In this document: one piece after another, positions 1 through 5,688 of the stretch
Layout: every line of letters starts with the position of its first letter
Numbering within the stretch: the first letter of the stretch is position 1
NCBI GenBank assembly: GCA_964358175.1
Contig: CAYHOI010000081.1
Location: 1 to 8,633, forward strand
Length of the DNA stretch: 8,633 nucleotides
DNA from: CAYHOI01 sp964358175
GTDB taxonomy: Bacteria; Margulisbacteria; Riflemargulisbacteria; GWF2-35-9
Direction of reading: 5' to 3'
Translations under genes and position numbers: made by a program
Notes under the pieces: generated by a model
Databases searched by the model: none
Seen by the model: only the letters and a program-made list of their open reading frames with translations
What the model was told of the DNA's origin: nothing

Positions 1-21
1 CAGAAGATATGGCCCAAGCCA

Positions 22-123
22 CCTACAATCCGTATGGATATAGCGAGATGATTGCGGCCGGGCTTATGCCATGATATATAATGAGTGGTATCCCTACAAT
101 CCGTATGGATATAGCGAGATGAT
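22..123. repeat. 31-bp perfect direct repeat, two copies with 71-bp period
   Basis: An identical 31-base unit occurs at 22-52 and 93-123, beginning CCTACAATCCG and ending GCGAGATGAT, with 40 bp between copies. The period (71) is not a multiple of three, so the two copies do not lie in one uninterrupted reading frame. The first copy sits in an open frame that runs from the window edge to a TGA at 72-74 (peptide ending EMIAAGLMP) and could be the 3' end of a truncated upstream gene. In another frame both copies end in the same short peptide, TIRMDIAR then stop. The unit is unrelated to the CRISPR repeat that follows. It may be a small duplication of a gene end, or a binding or integration site. 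The function is unknown. Confidence 0.8.
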
Positions 124-150
124 AAGGTAGGTTTTATTACCTGATTAAAG
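75..150 (+). promoter_or_regulatory. Possible CRISPR leader
   Basis: The 76 bp just before the first CRISPR repeat are AT-rich and non-coding in appearance. They lie on the side expected for a leader, because I-C-like repeats are normally transcribed towards their ATTGAAAC end. The stretch contains the second copy of the 31-bp direct repeat and a small inverted repeat (AGGTA at 125-129, TACCT at 138-142). Calling it a leader rests on position and array orientation only. Confidence 0.35.
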
Positions 151-315
151 GTCGCCCCCCGCGTGGGGGCGTGGATTGAAACGTTATGCGGTTTTTGCTG
201 CACAACAAGTCTTAGATGTCGCCCCCCGCGTGGGGGCGTGGATTGAAACTTGAACCGTATCAGCAAAGTCATGTCTTGCAATGGTCGCCCCCCGCGTGGG
301 GGCGTGGATTGAAAC
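151..315 (+). CRISPR. Type I-C-like CRISPR mini-array, 3 repeats and 2 spacers
   Basis: Three identical 32-bp repeats lie at 151-182, 218-249 and 284-315. They begin GTCGCCCCCC, carry the inverted repeat CGCCCCC/GGGGGCG and end GTGGATTGAAAC, the form typical of subtype I-C (Cascade with Cas5, Cas8c, Cas7). The spacers are 183-217 (35 bp) and 250-283 (34 bp), the usual I-C length. The ATTGAAAC end gives transcription on the plus strand. No cas gene is visible; cas genes could lie left of the window. All three repeats are identical, so the degenerate terminal repeat often seen at the leader-distal end is absent. That could mean a young, shrunken or truncated array. No match to either spacer was noticed elsewhere in the window. 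Confidence 0.97.
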
Positions 316-424
316 AGAAGAAGTAAATGGGGCAAACTCGTTAAAGTGGACGGTTTATGGTATTTCCACCTTGATTGCCAAGCTTGGACTCGTGAATGCG
401 GATTTCGCCGATATTCAAACTATT

Positions 425-766
425 TTACCCTATCGCGGCTGAGCCATGTTCTCCTGTACGAATTCGGATACAGTCTTCGAGATCCATGACCCAGATTTTA
501 CCGTCGCCCACTTCTCCGGTACGCGCGCCTTTGATAATGGCGTCAATCGTGGGCTGAAGAAATGCCGCATTGATAGCAATTTCTATGCGAATCTTTCGCA
601 ACAAATTACCGCTCTCTCTCATGCCACGATAGACTTCAGTCACACCTTTTTGCCGGCCATGCCCCAGAACCTCGCTCACGGTAATCAAGTGAACATCCGC
701 CGCATACAATGCCTGCTTCACTTCTTCCAATCGATGGGGCTGTATAATCGCAATGACTAGTTTCAT
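425..766 (-). CDS. glnB: PII nitrogen regulatory protein (GlnB/GlnK family) with atypical T-loop
   Basis: A 113-residue PII signal protein, the normal length. PII trimers bind ATP/ADP and 2-oxoglutarate and relay nitrogen status; GlnK-type members plug AmtB channels. Visible ligand residues are GRQKG at 37-41 (Q39), K58, the TGEVGDGK loop at 83-90, and R101/R103 in the IRIRTGE motif. The T-loop keeps Y46 (EVYRG). Position 51, the tyrosine uridylylated by GlnD in enteric bacteria, is glutamate within GMRESGN, so classical Y51 control should be absent. It is the last gene of the ammonium operon, 32 bp after the second amtB, with a clear GGAGAT site 6 nt before its ATG. Linkage to amtB argues for the GlnK role, so the symbol is given at family level. 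Its 3' end overlaps a doubtful plus-strand frame by 18 bp. Confidence 0.95.
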   Translation of the reverse strand: MKLVIAIIQPHRLEEVKQALYAADVHLITVSEVLGHGRQKGVTEVYRGMRESGNLLRKIRIEIAINAAFLQPTIDAIIKGARTGEVGDGKIWVMDLEDCIRIRTGEHGSAAIG

Positions 767-798
767 CGTTTCATCTCCTTTTTTTTCCTGCTATCCGG

Positions 799-2055
799 TT
801 ATTCGATCACCGTATACGCTCGCTCATTGTGATGGCTAACGTCAAGGCCCATGGCTTCTTCCTTCTCGCTAACGCGCACACCCATCACGATGTCAATCAC
901 ACTATAGATGACATAAGTCAACACGAACGAATATACAATGGTCACACCCACTGCAATCAGCTGAACTTTGAACAAATGAGCATTTCCATATATTAAACCT
1001 TTCACCGCTGGCTGAACCAAGGGGGTTGCAAAAAGACCTGCGGCCAGTGATCCCCATATTCCGCCAAGTCCATGGACACCGAACGCATCCAGCGCGTCAT
1101 CAAACCCTAATCTTGACTTCATCACCATGACAAAAAGATAACAAATGAGACTGACCCCAAAGCCAATGACCATTGCTCCGCCAGCATCCACGTAGCCTGA
1201 CGCCGGCGTCACCGCCGCAAGCCCCGCAACCGCACCGGTTGCAATACCCAGCATCGTGGCTCGTTTCTGAAAGACCCAATCCAGGACAAACCAGGTCAGC
1301 GCGGCGGCAGCTCCAGCCGTATTGGTCGCCACAAACGCATTCACCGCAAGACCATCCGCTGCCAAAGCACTCCCCGCGTTAAAGCCAAACCAACCAAACC
1401 AGAGTAGTCCAGTTCCCATCGCGGTATGAGTCAGATTGTGGGGCGGGGTTGGACGCAAATTGTGCCTGCGGCCAATAATGATCGCAGTCACCAGAGCCGC
1501 AATCCCAGCATTCACATGAACCACGATTCCTCCCGCAAAATCGATCGCACCCATCTTGAAGAGCCATCCATCACTAGACCACATCCAATGCGTCACCGGT
1601 GCATAAACACAGAGTGACCACAGCACGGTAAAGACGAGAAAAGACGCAAACTTCATCCGTTCCGCAAACGCCCCGATAATCAATGCCGGGGTGATCACCG
1701 CAAACATGGATTGAAACATCATAAAGGCCAAATGGGGTACTCGGGCATTGGGTTGTGCAATGGTATAGGGACTGGGTTCCATACCGACATGCCGTAACAT
1801 CGCCCAGTCCAAGCTTCCGATAAATCCCGCAAAAGCTCCTTTGCCAGGTGAAAATGACAGGCTATATCCACAGACTACCCAAAGCAAACTAACCACCGAA
1901 AGGGTCACGAAACATTGCATCAGAATACTCAGAACATTCTTTCGCTTTACGAGTCCTCCGTAGAAAAAGGCAAGACCTGGCACGGTCATCAACAGAACCA
2001 TTGCCGTAGCCATCATCACCCATGCAGTATTCCCAGAGTCTATATAGGGAATCAT
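799..2055 (-). CDS. amtB: Ammonium transporter AmtB, second tandem copy
   Basis: A 418-residue Amt/MEP/Rh-family inner-membrane channel conducting ammonium, with about 11 hydrophobic segments. Conserved pore features are visible: F118 in MFAVITPAL, W159, D172 in IDFAGG, H180 of the twin-histidine pair (IVVH), F225 and S229 in GFNAGSA, and H328 in FGVHGLGG. The cytoplasmic tail ends GLDVSHHNERAYTVIE, the type of C-terminus that contacts GlnK. No cleavable signal peptide is seen, unlike E. coli AmtB; the protein begins directly with the DSGNTAWVMM helix. Its ATG overlaps the TGA of the upstream amtB in an ATGA junction, which indicates translational coupling. It is clearly a paralogue of its neighbour, with the last nine residues identical. 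Both copies keep all recognised pore residues, so both should be active. Confidence 0.97.
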   Translation of the reverse strand: MIPYIDSGNTAWVMMATAMVLLMTVPGLAFFYGGLVKRKNVLSILMQCFVTLSVVSLLWVVCGYSLSFSPGKGAFAGFIGSLDWAMLRHVGMEPSPYTIAQPNARVPHLAFMMFQSMFAVITPALIIGAFAERMKFASFLVFTVLWSLCVYAPVTHWMWSSDGWLFKMGAIDFAGGIVVHVNAGIAALVTAIIIGRRHNLRPTPPHNLTHTAMGTGLLWFGWFGFNAGSALAADGLAVNAFVATNTAGAAAALTWFVLDWVFQKRATMLGIATGAVAGLAAVTPASGYVDAGGAMVIGFGVSLICYLFVMVMKSRLGFDDALDAFGVHGLGGIWGSLAAGLFATPLVQPAVKGLIYGNAHLFKVQLIAVGVTIVYSFVLTYVIYSVIDIVMGVRVSEKEEAMGLDVSHHNERAYTVIE

Positions 2056-3317
2056 TCAATCACCGTATAAGCCCTCTCATTGTGTTCCGTAACATCAAGT
2101 CCCATCATTTCCTCATCGTCATCCACTCTCAGTCCGATGACAAGATCAATCACCTTGAAAAGGATCAGTGACCCTACAAACGAATACACGATTGAAATAC
2201 CAACAGCGTAGAGTTGGATGACCACCTGATGAGGATTCCCGTAGAATAACCCCTTATAAGCAGACTGAATCGTGGGTGTCGCTAAGAAGCCAGTGGCAAT
2301 CGCGCCGACCACTCCGCCCATCCCGTGAACGCCAAATGCATCAAGCGCGTCATCATATCCAAAAAAGTTCTTGACTGCCACCACAAAGAATCGACAAATA
2401 AAGCTGACCAATACCCCAATCATAATCGCTCCGCTCACATCCACGAACCCTGCCGCAGGGGTAATCGCAACCAGACCAGCGACCGCGCCCGTCGCGGCTC
2501 CCAACAAAGTTGGTTTCTTGTGAAAGAACCAGTCGAGACCTGCCCACGTTAGTGCCGCACAGACCGCCGCGATATGTGTGACCACCATCGCGCTGGCAGC
2601 TAGGCCATCTGCCGCGAGTGCACTCCCCGCGTTAAACCCAAACCAGCCAAACCACAACATCGCTGTCCCGATCACCGTAAACACGAGATTATGAGGAGGA
2701 GTTGCCTTGAGATATTTTCGTTTCCCTATCATGAGCGCCGCAGCAAGTGCAGCCATTCCCGAACTGATATGAACGACCGTCCCTCCAGCGAAATCGAGTG
2801 CACCAAGTTTATACAATATCCCATCAGAGGCCCACACCATATGAGCAATCGGCGTGTATATACACAGCGACCAAGCTACCGTAAACACGAGAAATGCGGA
2901 GAACTTCATCCGTTCCGCGAATGCACCGATGATGAGAGCCGGCGTAATCACCGCGAACATCATTTGAAACATCATAAATGCTAGGTGCGGGATACGCGCT
3001 GTGGCCTGTGAAATGGTGTAGGGACTCGGCTCAAATCCAACATGTCTTAAAAGCACCCAGTCAAAGGAACCGATAAACCCGGACAGAACACCCCGTCCGG
3101 GCGAAAAAGCAAGACTGTAGCCAACCACCACCCACATCAAGCTAACCACTGACATCGCCGCGAAACATTGCATGAGTACACTCAGAATGTTCTTGCGTTT
3201 AACCAAACCGCCATAGAACAGTGCCAACGCCGGGATGGTCATCAGCATGACCAGAGCCGTCGACATGAGCACCCACGCGGTGTTCCCAAAGTCGATATAA
3301 GGCTGCGGTACAGTCAT
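2052..3317 (-). CDS. amtB: Ammonium transporter AmtB, first tandem copy
   Basis: A 421-residue Amt/MEP/Rh-family ammonium channel of the inner membrane, full length for the family. Key residues visible are F121 (FAVITPAL), W162 (HMVW), D175 in LDFAGG, H183 (TVVHI) and H331 (FGVHGMGG) of the twin-histidine pore, and F228/S232 in GFNAGSA. The tail GLDVTEHNERAYTVIE is the conserved C-terminal region involved in gating and PII contact. It has no cleavable signal peptide. It starts only 4 bp after the stop of the barrel-protein gene, and no Shine-Dalgarno sequence is apparent before the ATG. Translation probably depends on ribosomes finishing the upstream gene. Its own stop overlaps the start of the second amtB by 4 nt. 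Confidence 0.97.
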   Translation of the reverse strand: MTVPQPYIDFGNTAWVLMSTALVMLMTIPALALFYGGLVKRKNILSVLMQCFAAMSVVSLMWVVVGYSLAFSPGRGVLSGFIGSFDWVLLRHVGFEPSPYTISQATARIPHLAFMMFQMMFAVITPALIIGAFAERMKFSAFLVFTVAWSLCIYTPIAHMVWASDGILYKLGALDFAGGTVVHISSGMAALAAALMIGKRKYLKATPPHNLVFTVIGTAMLWFGWFGFNAGSALAADGLAASAMVVTHIAAVCAALTWAGLDWFFHKKPTLLGAATGAVAGLVAITPAAGFVDVSGAIMIGVLVSFICRFFVVAVKNFFGYDDALDAFGVHGMGGVVGAIATGFLATPTIQSAYKGLFYGNPHQVVIQLYAVGISIVYSFVGSLILFKVIDLVIGLRVDDDEEMMGLDVTEHNERAYTVIE

Positions 3318-3321
3318 AGAT

Positions 3322-4002
3322 TCATAGATTGATATCCAGCTGAGTCGTTAACTTAGTAGAGTCATCATACGCCATTCTCCCAAGAGCCACAATGACGCTC
3401 GTATTGGACGAAAAGGCATAGGAGAGACCGACGAACGTAGAACCCATCGCCGATTTCCCGCCTGCATAGTCTACGCATACCCACCATTTGTCATTAAGAG
3501 CTTTATCGTACGTCAGAATTACCCCCTTATTATCAACCGCCGATGAAATATCCAGAAGAACCTTGTCATTCCCCAAATAGTATCCCGCAGACACCCGCCC
3601 CATTTCGCCCAAATTCTTTGAAAAAAGCCCATACATCGTCCTCATATCCGTTATCCCATCATTGGCTTTAAGGCCAACGCAAAAAATACCCACCGCCATC
3701 GCTGGCAAACCGTTCGCTTCTGGAATCGCGTATTTCGCATTCAGGGCGACCGGAGCATCACCGTTTGGATAAAACAAATCTAGCCCTACTTCAAGATTAT
3801 CCATTAGTCCATACTCAAGACCCAGATCAACGGGAAACATTGTGGAAGCACTTAACGCACCCGACATCCCAAAATAATTATCAATTCCCAAGTGAAACGT
3901 CCCCTTCGCCTGCACATCGGTGGCAGGGTTCCAAATCTGCGTCGATGGTGTCGCCCAAACCAGAACTGATGCAATACTAAGCAAAACCAGTGTCTTTTTC
4001 AT
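3322..4002 (-). CDS. Small outer-membrane beta-barrel-like protein, first gene of the ammonium operon
   Basis: A 226-residue protein of no family I can name. A signal peptide is clear: MKK, then a hydrophobic core at residues 4-16, with likely cleavage after VWA at 17. The mature part alternates polar and hydrophobic residues in short strands ending in aromatic or Gly-rich turns (for example LGLEYGLMDNLEVGLDLFY at 60-78, VGLSYAFSS at 191-199). It ends in a strand, TTQLDINL, with a hydrophobic last residue, which fits an outer-membrane beta-barrel of roughly 8-10 strands. One Cys lies at 108 and one at 176. A strong site (GGAGGA, 8 nt before ATG) and the promoter-like region upstream make it the lead gene, followed 4 bp later by amtB. 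A role in moving or sensing ammonium across the outer membrane is inferred from linkage only. Confidence 0.85.
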   Translation of the reverse strand: MKKTLVLLSIASVLVWATPSTQIWNPATDVQAKGTFHLGIDNYFGMSGALSASTMFPVDLGLEYGLMDNLEVGLDLFYPNGDAPVALNAKYAIPEANGLPAMAVGIFCVGLKANDGITDMRTMYGLFSKNLGEMGRVSAGYYLGNDKVLLDISSAVDNKGVILTYDKALNDKWWVCVDYAGGKSAMGSTFVGLSYAFSSNTSVIVALGRMAYDDSTKLTTQLDINL

Positions 4003-4020
4003 AACTTATTTCCTCCCTTT

Positions 4021-4052
4021 ACTAATAGTGATATATCGATACTAATGGCGAT
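4021..4052. repeat. Imperfect 12-bp direct repeat with 20-bp period, possible operator
   Basis: ACTAATAGTGAT at 4021-4032 and ACTAATGGCGAT at 4041-4052 match at 10 of 12 bases and are spaced two helical turns apart. The palindrome TATCGATA (4034-4041) lies between them. The pair overlaps the predicted start of transcription of the ammonium operon on the minus strand, where a regulator could act. No known binding-site consensus was recognised. Confidence 0.35.
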
Positions 4053-4068
4053 TATACTCTATTGTCAA
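4039..4068 (-). promoter_or_regulatory. Probable sigma-70 promoter of the ammonium operon
   Basis: On the minus strand a perfect TTGACA (-35) lies at 4063-4068, with TAGTAT (4 of 6 matches to TATAAT) 18 bp downstream at 4039-4044. A perfect TATAAT also lies at 4051-4056, but only 6 bp from the TTGACA, so it cannot pair with it; it would need another, weak -35 further upstream. The start codon at 4002 lies about 30-40 bp beyond either expected transcription start. No sigma-54 (GG-N10-GC) promoter was seen, although nitrogen operons in Proteobacteria often use one. Confidence 0.5.
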
Positions 4069-4139
4069 GAATCATTCTAAGATATGCAGACTTTTTAGCA
4101 TTTTTTACTCCACATAATTCAAGAATAAGCTCCTCAATC

Positions 4140-4156
4140 AATATAATATTTATATT
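4140..4156. promoter_or_regulatory. 17-bp AT-rich palindrome overlapping a TATAAT box
   Basis: AATATAA (4140-4146) and TTATATT (4150-4156) are perfect inverted repeats around a 3-bp centre. A consensus TATAAT at 4142-4147 falls inside, with a weak TTCAAG 18 bp upstream at 4118-4123. It could be an operator over an upstream rpsT promoter, but AT-rich intergenic DNA yields such palindromes fairly often by chance. Confidence 0.25.
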
Positions 4157-4184
4157 TTCACGAATATTAAAGGGAATCTACTTA

Positions 4185-4253
4185 ATGAATCTTGCCTGCC
4201 CTGCCTCCCGAAAACTTGGCGGTTGTGCAATAAGCAACTGTTTGCTATCATAA
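4185..4253 (+). CDS. Possible 22-codon small ORF upstream of rpsT
   Basis: An ATG at 4185 opens a 22-codon frame ending TAA at 4251-4253 (peptide begins MNLACPASRKLGG, three Cys). AGGGA lies 9 nt before the ATG, an acceptable ribosome-binding site, and a TATAAT-like box lies upstream at 4142. Against it, the frame overlaps the better rpsT promoter candidate at 4223-4251, and it shows no recognised leader-peptide pattern. It may be a leader ORF on a longer rpsT transcript or simply chance. Confidence 0.15.
   Translation: MNLACPASRKLGGCAISNCLLS
4223..4251 (+). promoter_or_regulatory. Probable extended -10 promoter of rpsT
   Basis: TTGTGC (4223-4228) and TATCAT (4246-4251) are separated by 17 bp. 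The -10 is preceded by TGC, giving the extended form TGnTATCAT. Transcription would start near 4258, leaving a leader of about 30 nt before the GTG start. This is a consensus match only. Confidence 0.5.
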
Positions 4254-4287
4254 TGTCTTGGTAAAGATCATAAAGTGAGGTGTTCGA

Positions 4288-4560
4288 GTGGCCAATATTA
4301 AGTCAGCAAAGAAACGAATCCAAATAACCAAGCGACAGTCAGAAGAGAATTTGGCGCATCGCACCAAAGCAAAAACGTTTGTAAAAAAAGCAAATGTTGC
4401 CCTCTTATCCAAAGAGCCTGATCAAATAGCCTTGAGCGTTAAAGAAGCCACCAAAGTGCTTGATACGGTTGCTCGCAAAGGGGTTATTCATCCGAACAAA
4501 GCCGCTCGATTAAAGTCTCGTCTGGCTAAAAAGGTCAACGCACTTACAGCATCAGTTTAA
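4288..4560 (+). CDS. rpsT: 30S ribosomal protein S20
   Basis: A 90-residue S20, normal length. It is a lysine/arginine-rich helical bundle that binds 16S rRNA early in assembly of the small subunit. The family start MANIKSAKKRIQITKR and the conserved C-terminal segment GVIHPNKAARLKSRLAKKVNAL are both present. Translation starts at GTG: GAGGTG at 4277-4282 lies 5 nt before it, and the family N-terminus begins exactly there. E. coli rpsT also uses a weak start (UUG) that takes part in autoregulation, so the GTG may be functional; this is inference. It is the only confident plus-strand protein gene, divergent from the ammonium operon and convergent with the WYL-regulator gene. After its TAA the same frame stays open to 4740 with no stop, through a highly structured region. 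Confidence 0.97.
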   Translation: MANIKSAKKRIQITKRQSEENLAHRTKAKTFVKKANVALLSKEPDQIALSVKEATKVLDTVARKGVIHPNKAARLKSRLAKKVNALTASV

Positions 4561-4573
4561 TACACTCGTCGTT

Positions 4574-4703
4574 CTTTGTTGCACCAATCCCGCTTCAAGG
4601 AAGAATCTCAATTTCAGGCGGGTCGAGACCGCGACGCCCAGACTTTTGTGGCGGAACCGTACTGCGCGTACGGTGAGCACACAAAATGTCGACGGCAACA
4701 AAG
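4574..4703. other. Structured intergenic element: nested inverted repeats, possible ncRNA or dispersed palindromic repeat
   Basis: Outer arms CTTTGTTGC (4574-4582) and GCAACAAAG (4695-4703) are perfect 9-bp complements 112 bp apart. Inside are CCCGC (4589-4593)/GCGGG (4618-4622) and a long hairpin: GAC+TTTTGTG (4641-4650) pairs with CACAAAA+GTC (4680-4690, one bulged T), then after a small internal loop ACCGTAC (4656-4662) pairs with GTACGGT (4668-4674) around TGCGC. A competing pairing of GGCG/TCG (4617-4625, GG bulged) with CGACGCC (4632-4638) is possible, as is a pseudoknot-like CGTCG (4567-4571)/CGACG (4690-4694). There is no T-run after the hairpins, so it is not a standard intrinsic terminator. 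It fills the gap between convergent rpsT and the WYL gene. Candidates are a structured RNA, a MITE or REP-like repeat, or a bidirectional termination structure. Confidence 0.5.
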
Positions 4704-4728
4704 GTATCGGCTTGATCTGGAGTTAAAA

Positions 4729-5673
4729 TTAATACATTGAGATCATCGCAACCAGATCCTTGCGAAATCTGACACGTAGCGAAAGAGGCTCAAGCACTTC
4801 CACTAGCGAACCAAAGGACAGCAACCAAGAGTAAGTGGTATCTACGTCAGCAGTCGGAATCTCGACAACCAAATCACCCTTGGCATTCTTCACCATTTTA
4901 TCTTCAAGCCCCTCAAGGCGATCAATCAGGGTGTCTGCAATTTTGTGAGAGAATCGTGTTTTTACGAGTGTAATCTCCGAAGCAGGAATCGCCGTGGACA
5001 CCTCCTTGGGCAAAGTTAATAAATCAAAACAATCCTTCAGTTTTCTAACGCGCGTCAACCTTCGAATCCGATACGTCTTCATCACCTTCTGCTCCTCATG
5101 ATACCCCAAAAGATACCAGGCTCCATTCATGAAACTCAGCTTGTAAGGACAAATAATCTCTGAGTGCTTTTTCTTCATTGAATCGCGATATTCGATTCTC
5201 ATTTTCTTATGTAAGTTGCAGGCATCTACGATCGACTGCATCACCTTAACCGACTTAGGATCCGTACGCATGGCAGAATACAGCTCAATAGAAACAGGGG
5301 CAAATCCCTTGCCATCCATCTCAACATGATCCGGCAAAAGGAGAGACAGTTTCTGATAAGCTTTCTGCAAATCGGCGTGAAAAGGAGTTCCCTCATAAGC
5401 AGAGAGCAAGCTTCGCCCTAGAAGTACTGCAATCAAATCTCCTTGCGTCAAGACCAAATCAGTCATCGAGAAGTCCCGATCATAGTAGTAGCCATTGTGG
5501 TGCTTTGAATACTTAATGGGAGCCTTAAAGAGCTCTTTAAGGGACTCCACATGGCGAAGAAGCGTCCGTTCTGAGACCTTTAGCTGCACTCGAAGCGTTT
5601 CACAATTGGGATAGCCTCCTGCCCTTATCAATTGGTCAATTTTCAGCAATCTCAAATGATGTTTAGCATCCAT
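4729..5673 (-). CDS. WYL-domain transcriptional regulator
   Basis: A 314-residue protein with the layout of WYL regulators. The N-terminal helix-turn-helix spans about residues 5-45 (CETLRVQLKVSERTLLRHVESL, the DeoR/HTH_11 type, shown here as its key part: QLKVSERTLLRH). The middle contains the WYL domain at about 145-215 (MRIEYRD at 158-164, GAWYLLGY at 184-191, KTYRIRRL at 199-206). The C-terminus at about 230-310 resembles the WCX extension (SWLLSFGSLVEVLEP). WYL domains bind ligands, often nucleic acids, and many members control DNA-damage or phage-defence genes; its target here is unknown. It starts 15 bp after the lptD-like stop and is probably the last gene of the dnaB operon. The ribosome-binding site is poor (AGG 13 nt from ATG). 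The 3' end converges on rpsT through the structured element. Confidence 0.88.
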   Translation of the reverse strand: MDAKHHLRLLKIDQLIRAGGYPNCETLRVQLKVSERTLLRHVESLKELFKAPIKYSKHHNGYYYDRDFSMTDLVLTQGDLIAVLLGRSLLSAYEGTPFHADLQKAYQKLSLLLPDHVEMDGKGFAPVSIELYSAMRTDPKSVKVMQSIVDACNLHKKMRIEYRDSMKKKHSEIICPYKLSFMNGAWYLLGYHEEQKVMKTYRIRRLTRVRKLKDCFDLLTLPKEVSTAIPASEITLVKTRFSHKIADTLIDRLEGLEDKMVKNAKGDLVVEIPTADVDTTYSWLLSFGSLVEVLEPLSLRVRFRKDLVAMISMY

Positions 5674-5688
5674 GTTTCATCGTTGCCT

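Noticed and set aside
316..350. Third CRISPR spacer followed by a degenerate repeat
   Set aside because: No sequence resembling the repeat, even degenerate, occurs after 350, so the array is taken to end at 315.
346..369. GTGGA/TCCAC inverted repeat as terminator of the glnB operon
   Set aside because: Only a 5-bp stem with a 14-nt loop and a short T-run on the minus strand; too weak to call. No convincing terminator for this operon was found.
378..387. Perfect 10-bp palindrome CCAAGCTTGG after the CRISPR array
   Set aside because: Isolated and short; expected by chance at about this scale and not linked to any promoter.
446..760. 104-codon plus-strand open frame opposite glnB
   Set aside because: It lies antisense inside a clear PII gene, has no recognisable domain and reads as a shadow of the glnB codons.
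4062..4253. 63-codon plus-strand frame in the rpsT upstream region
   Set aside because: Its ATG lies inside the promoter-like region of the divergent operon, it has no ribosome site, and its AT-rich first half does not look coding. Only the internal 22-codon frame from 4185 has an acceptable site, and that is kept at low confidence.
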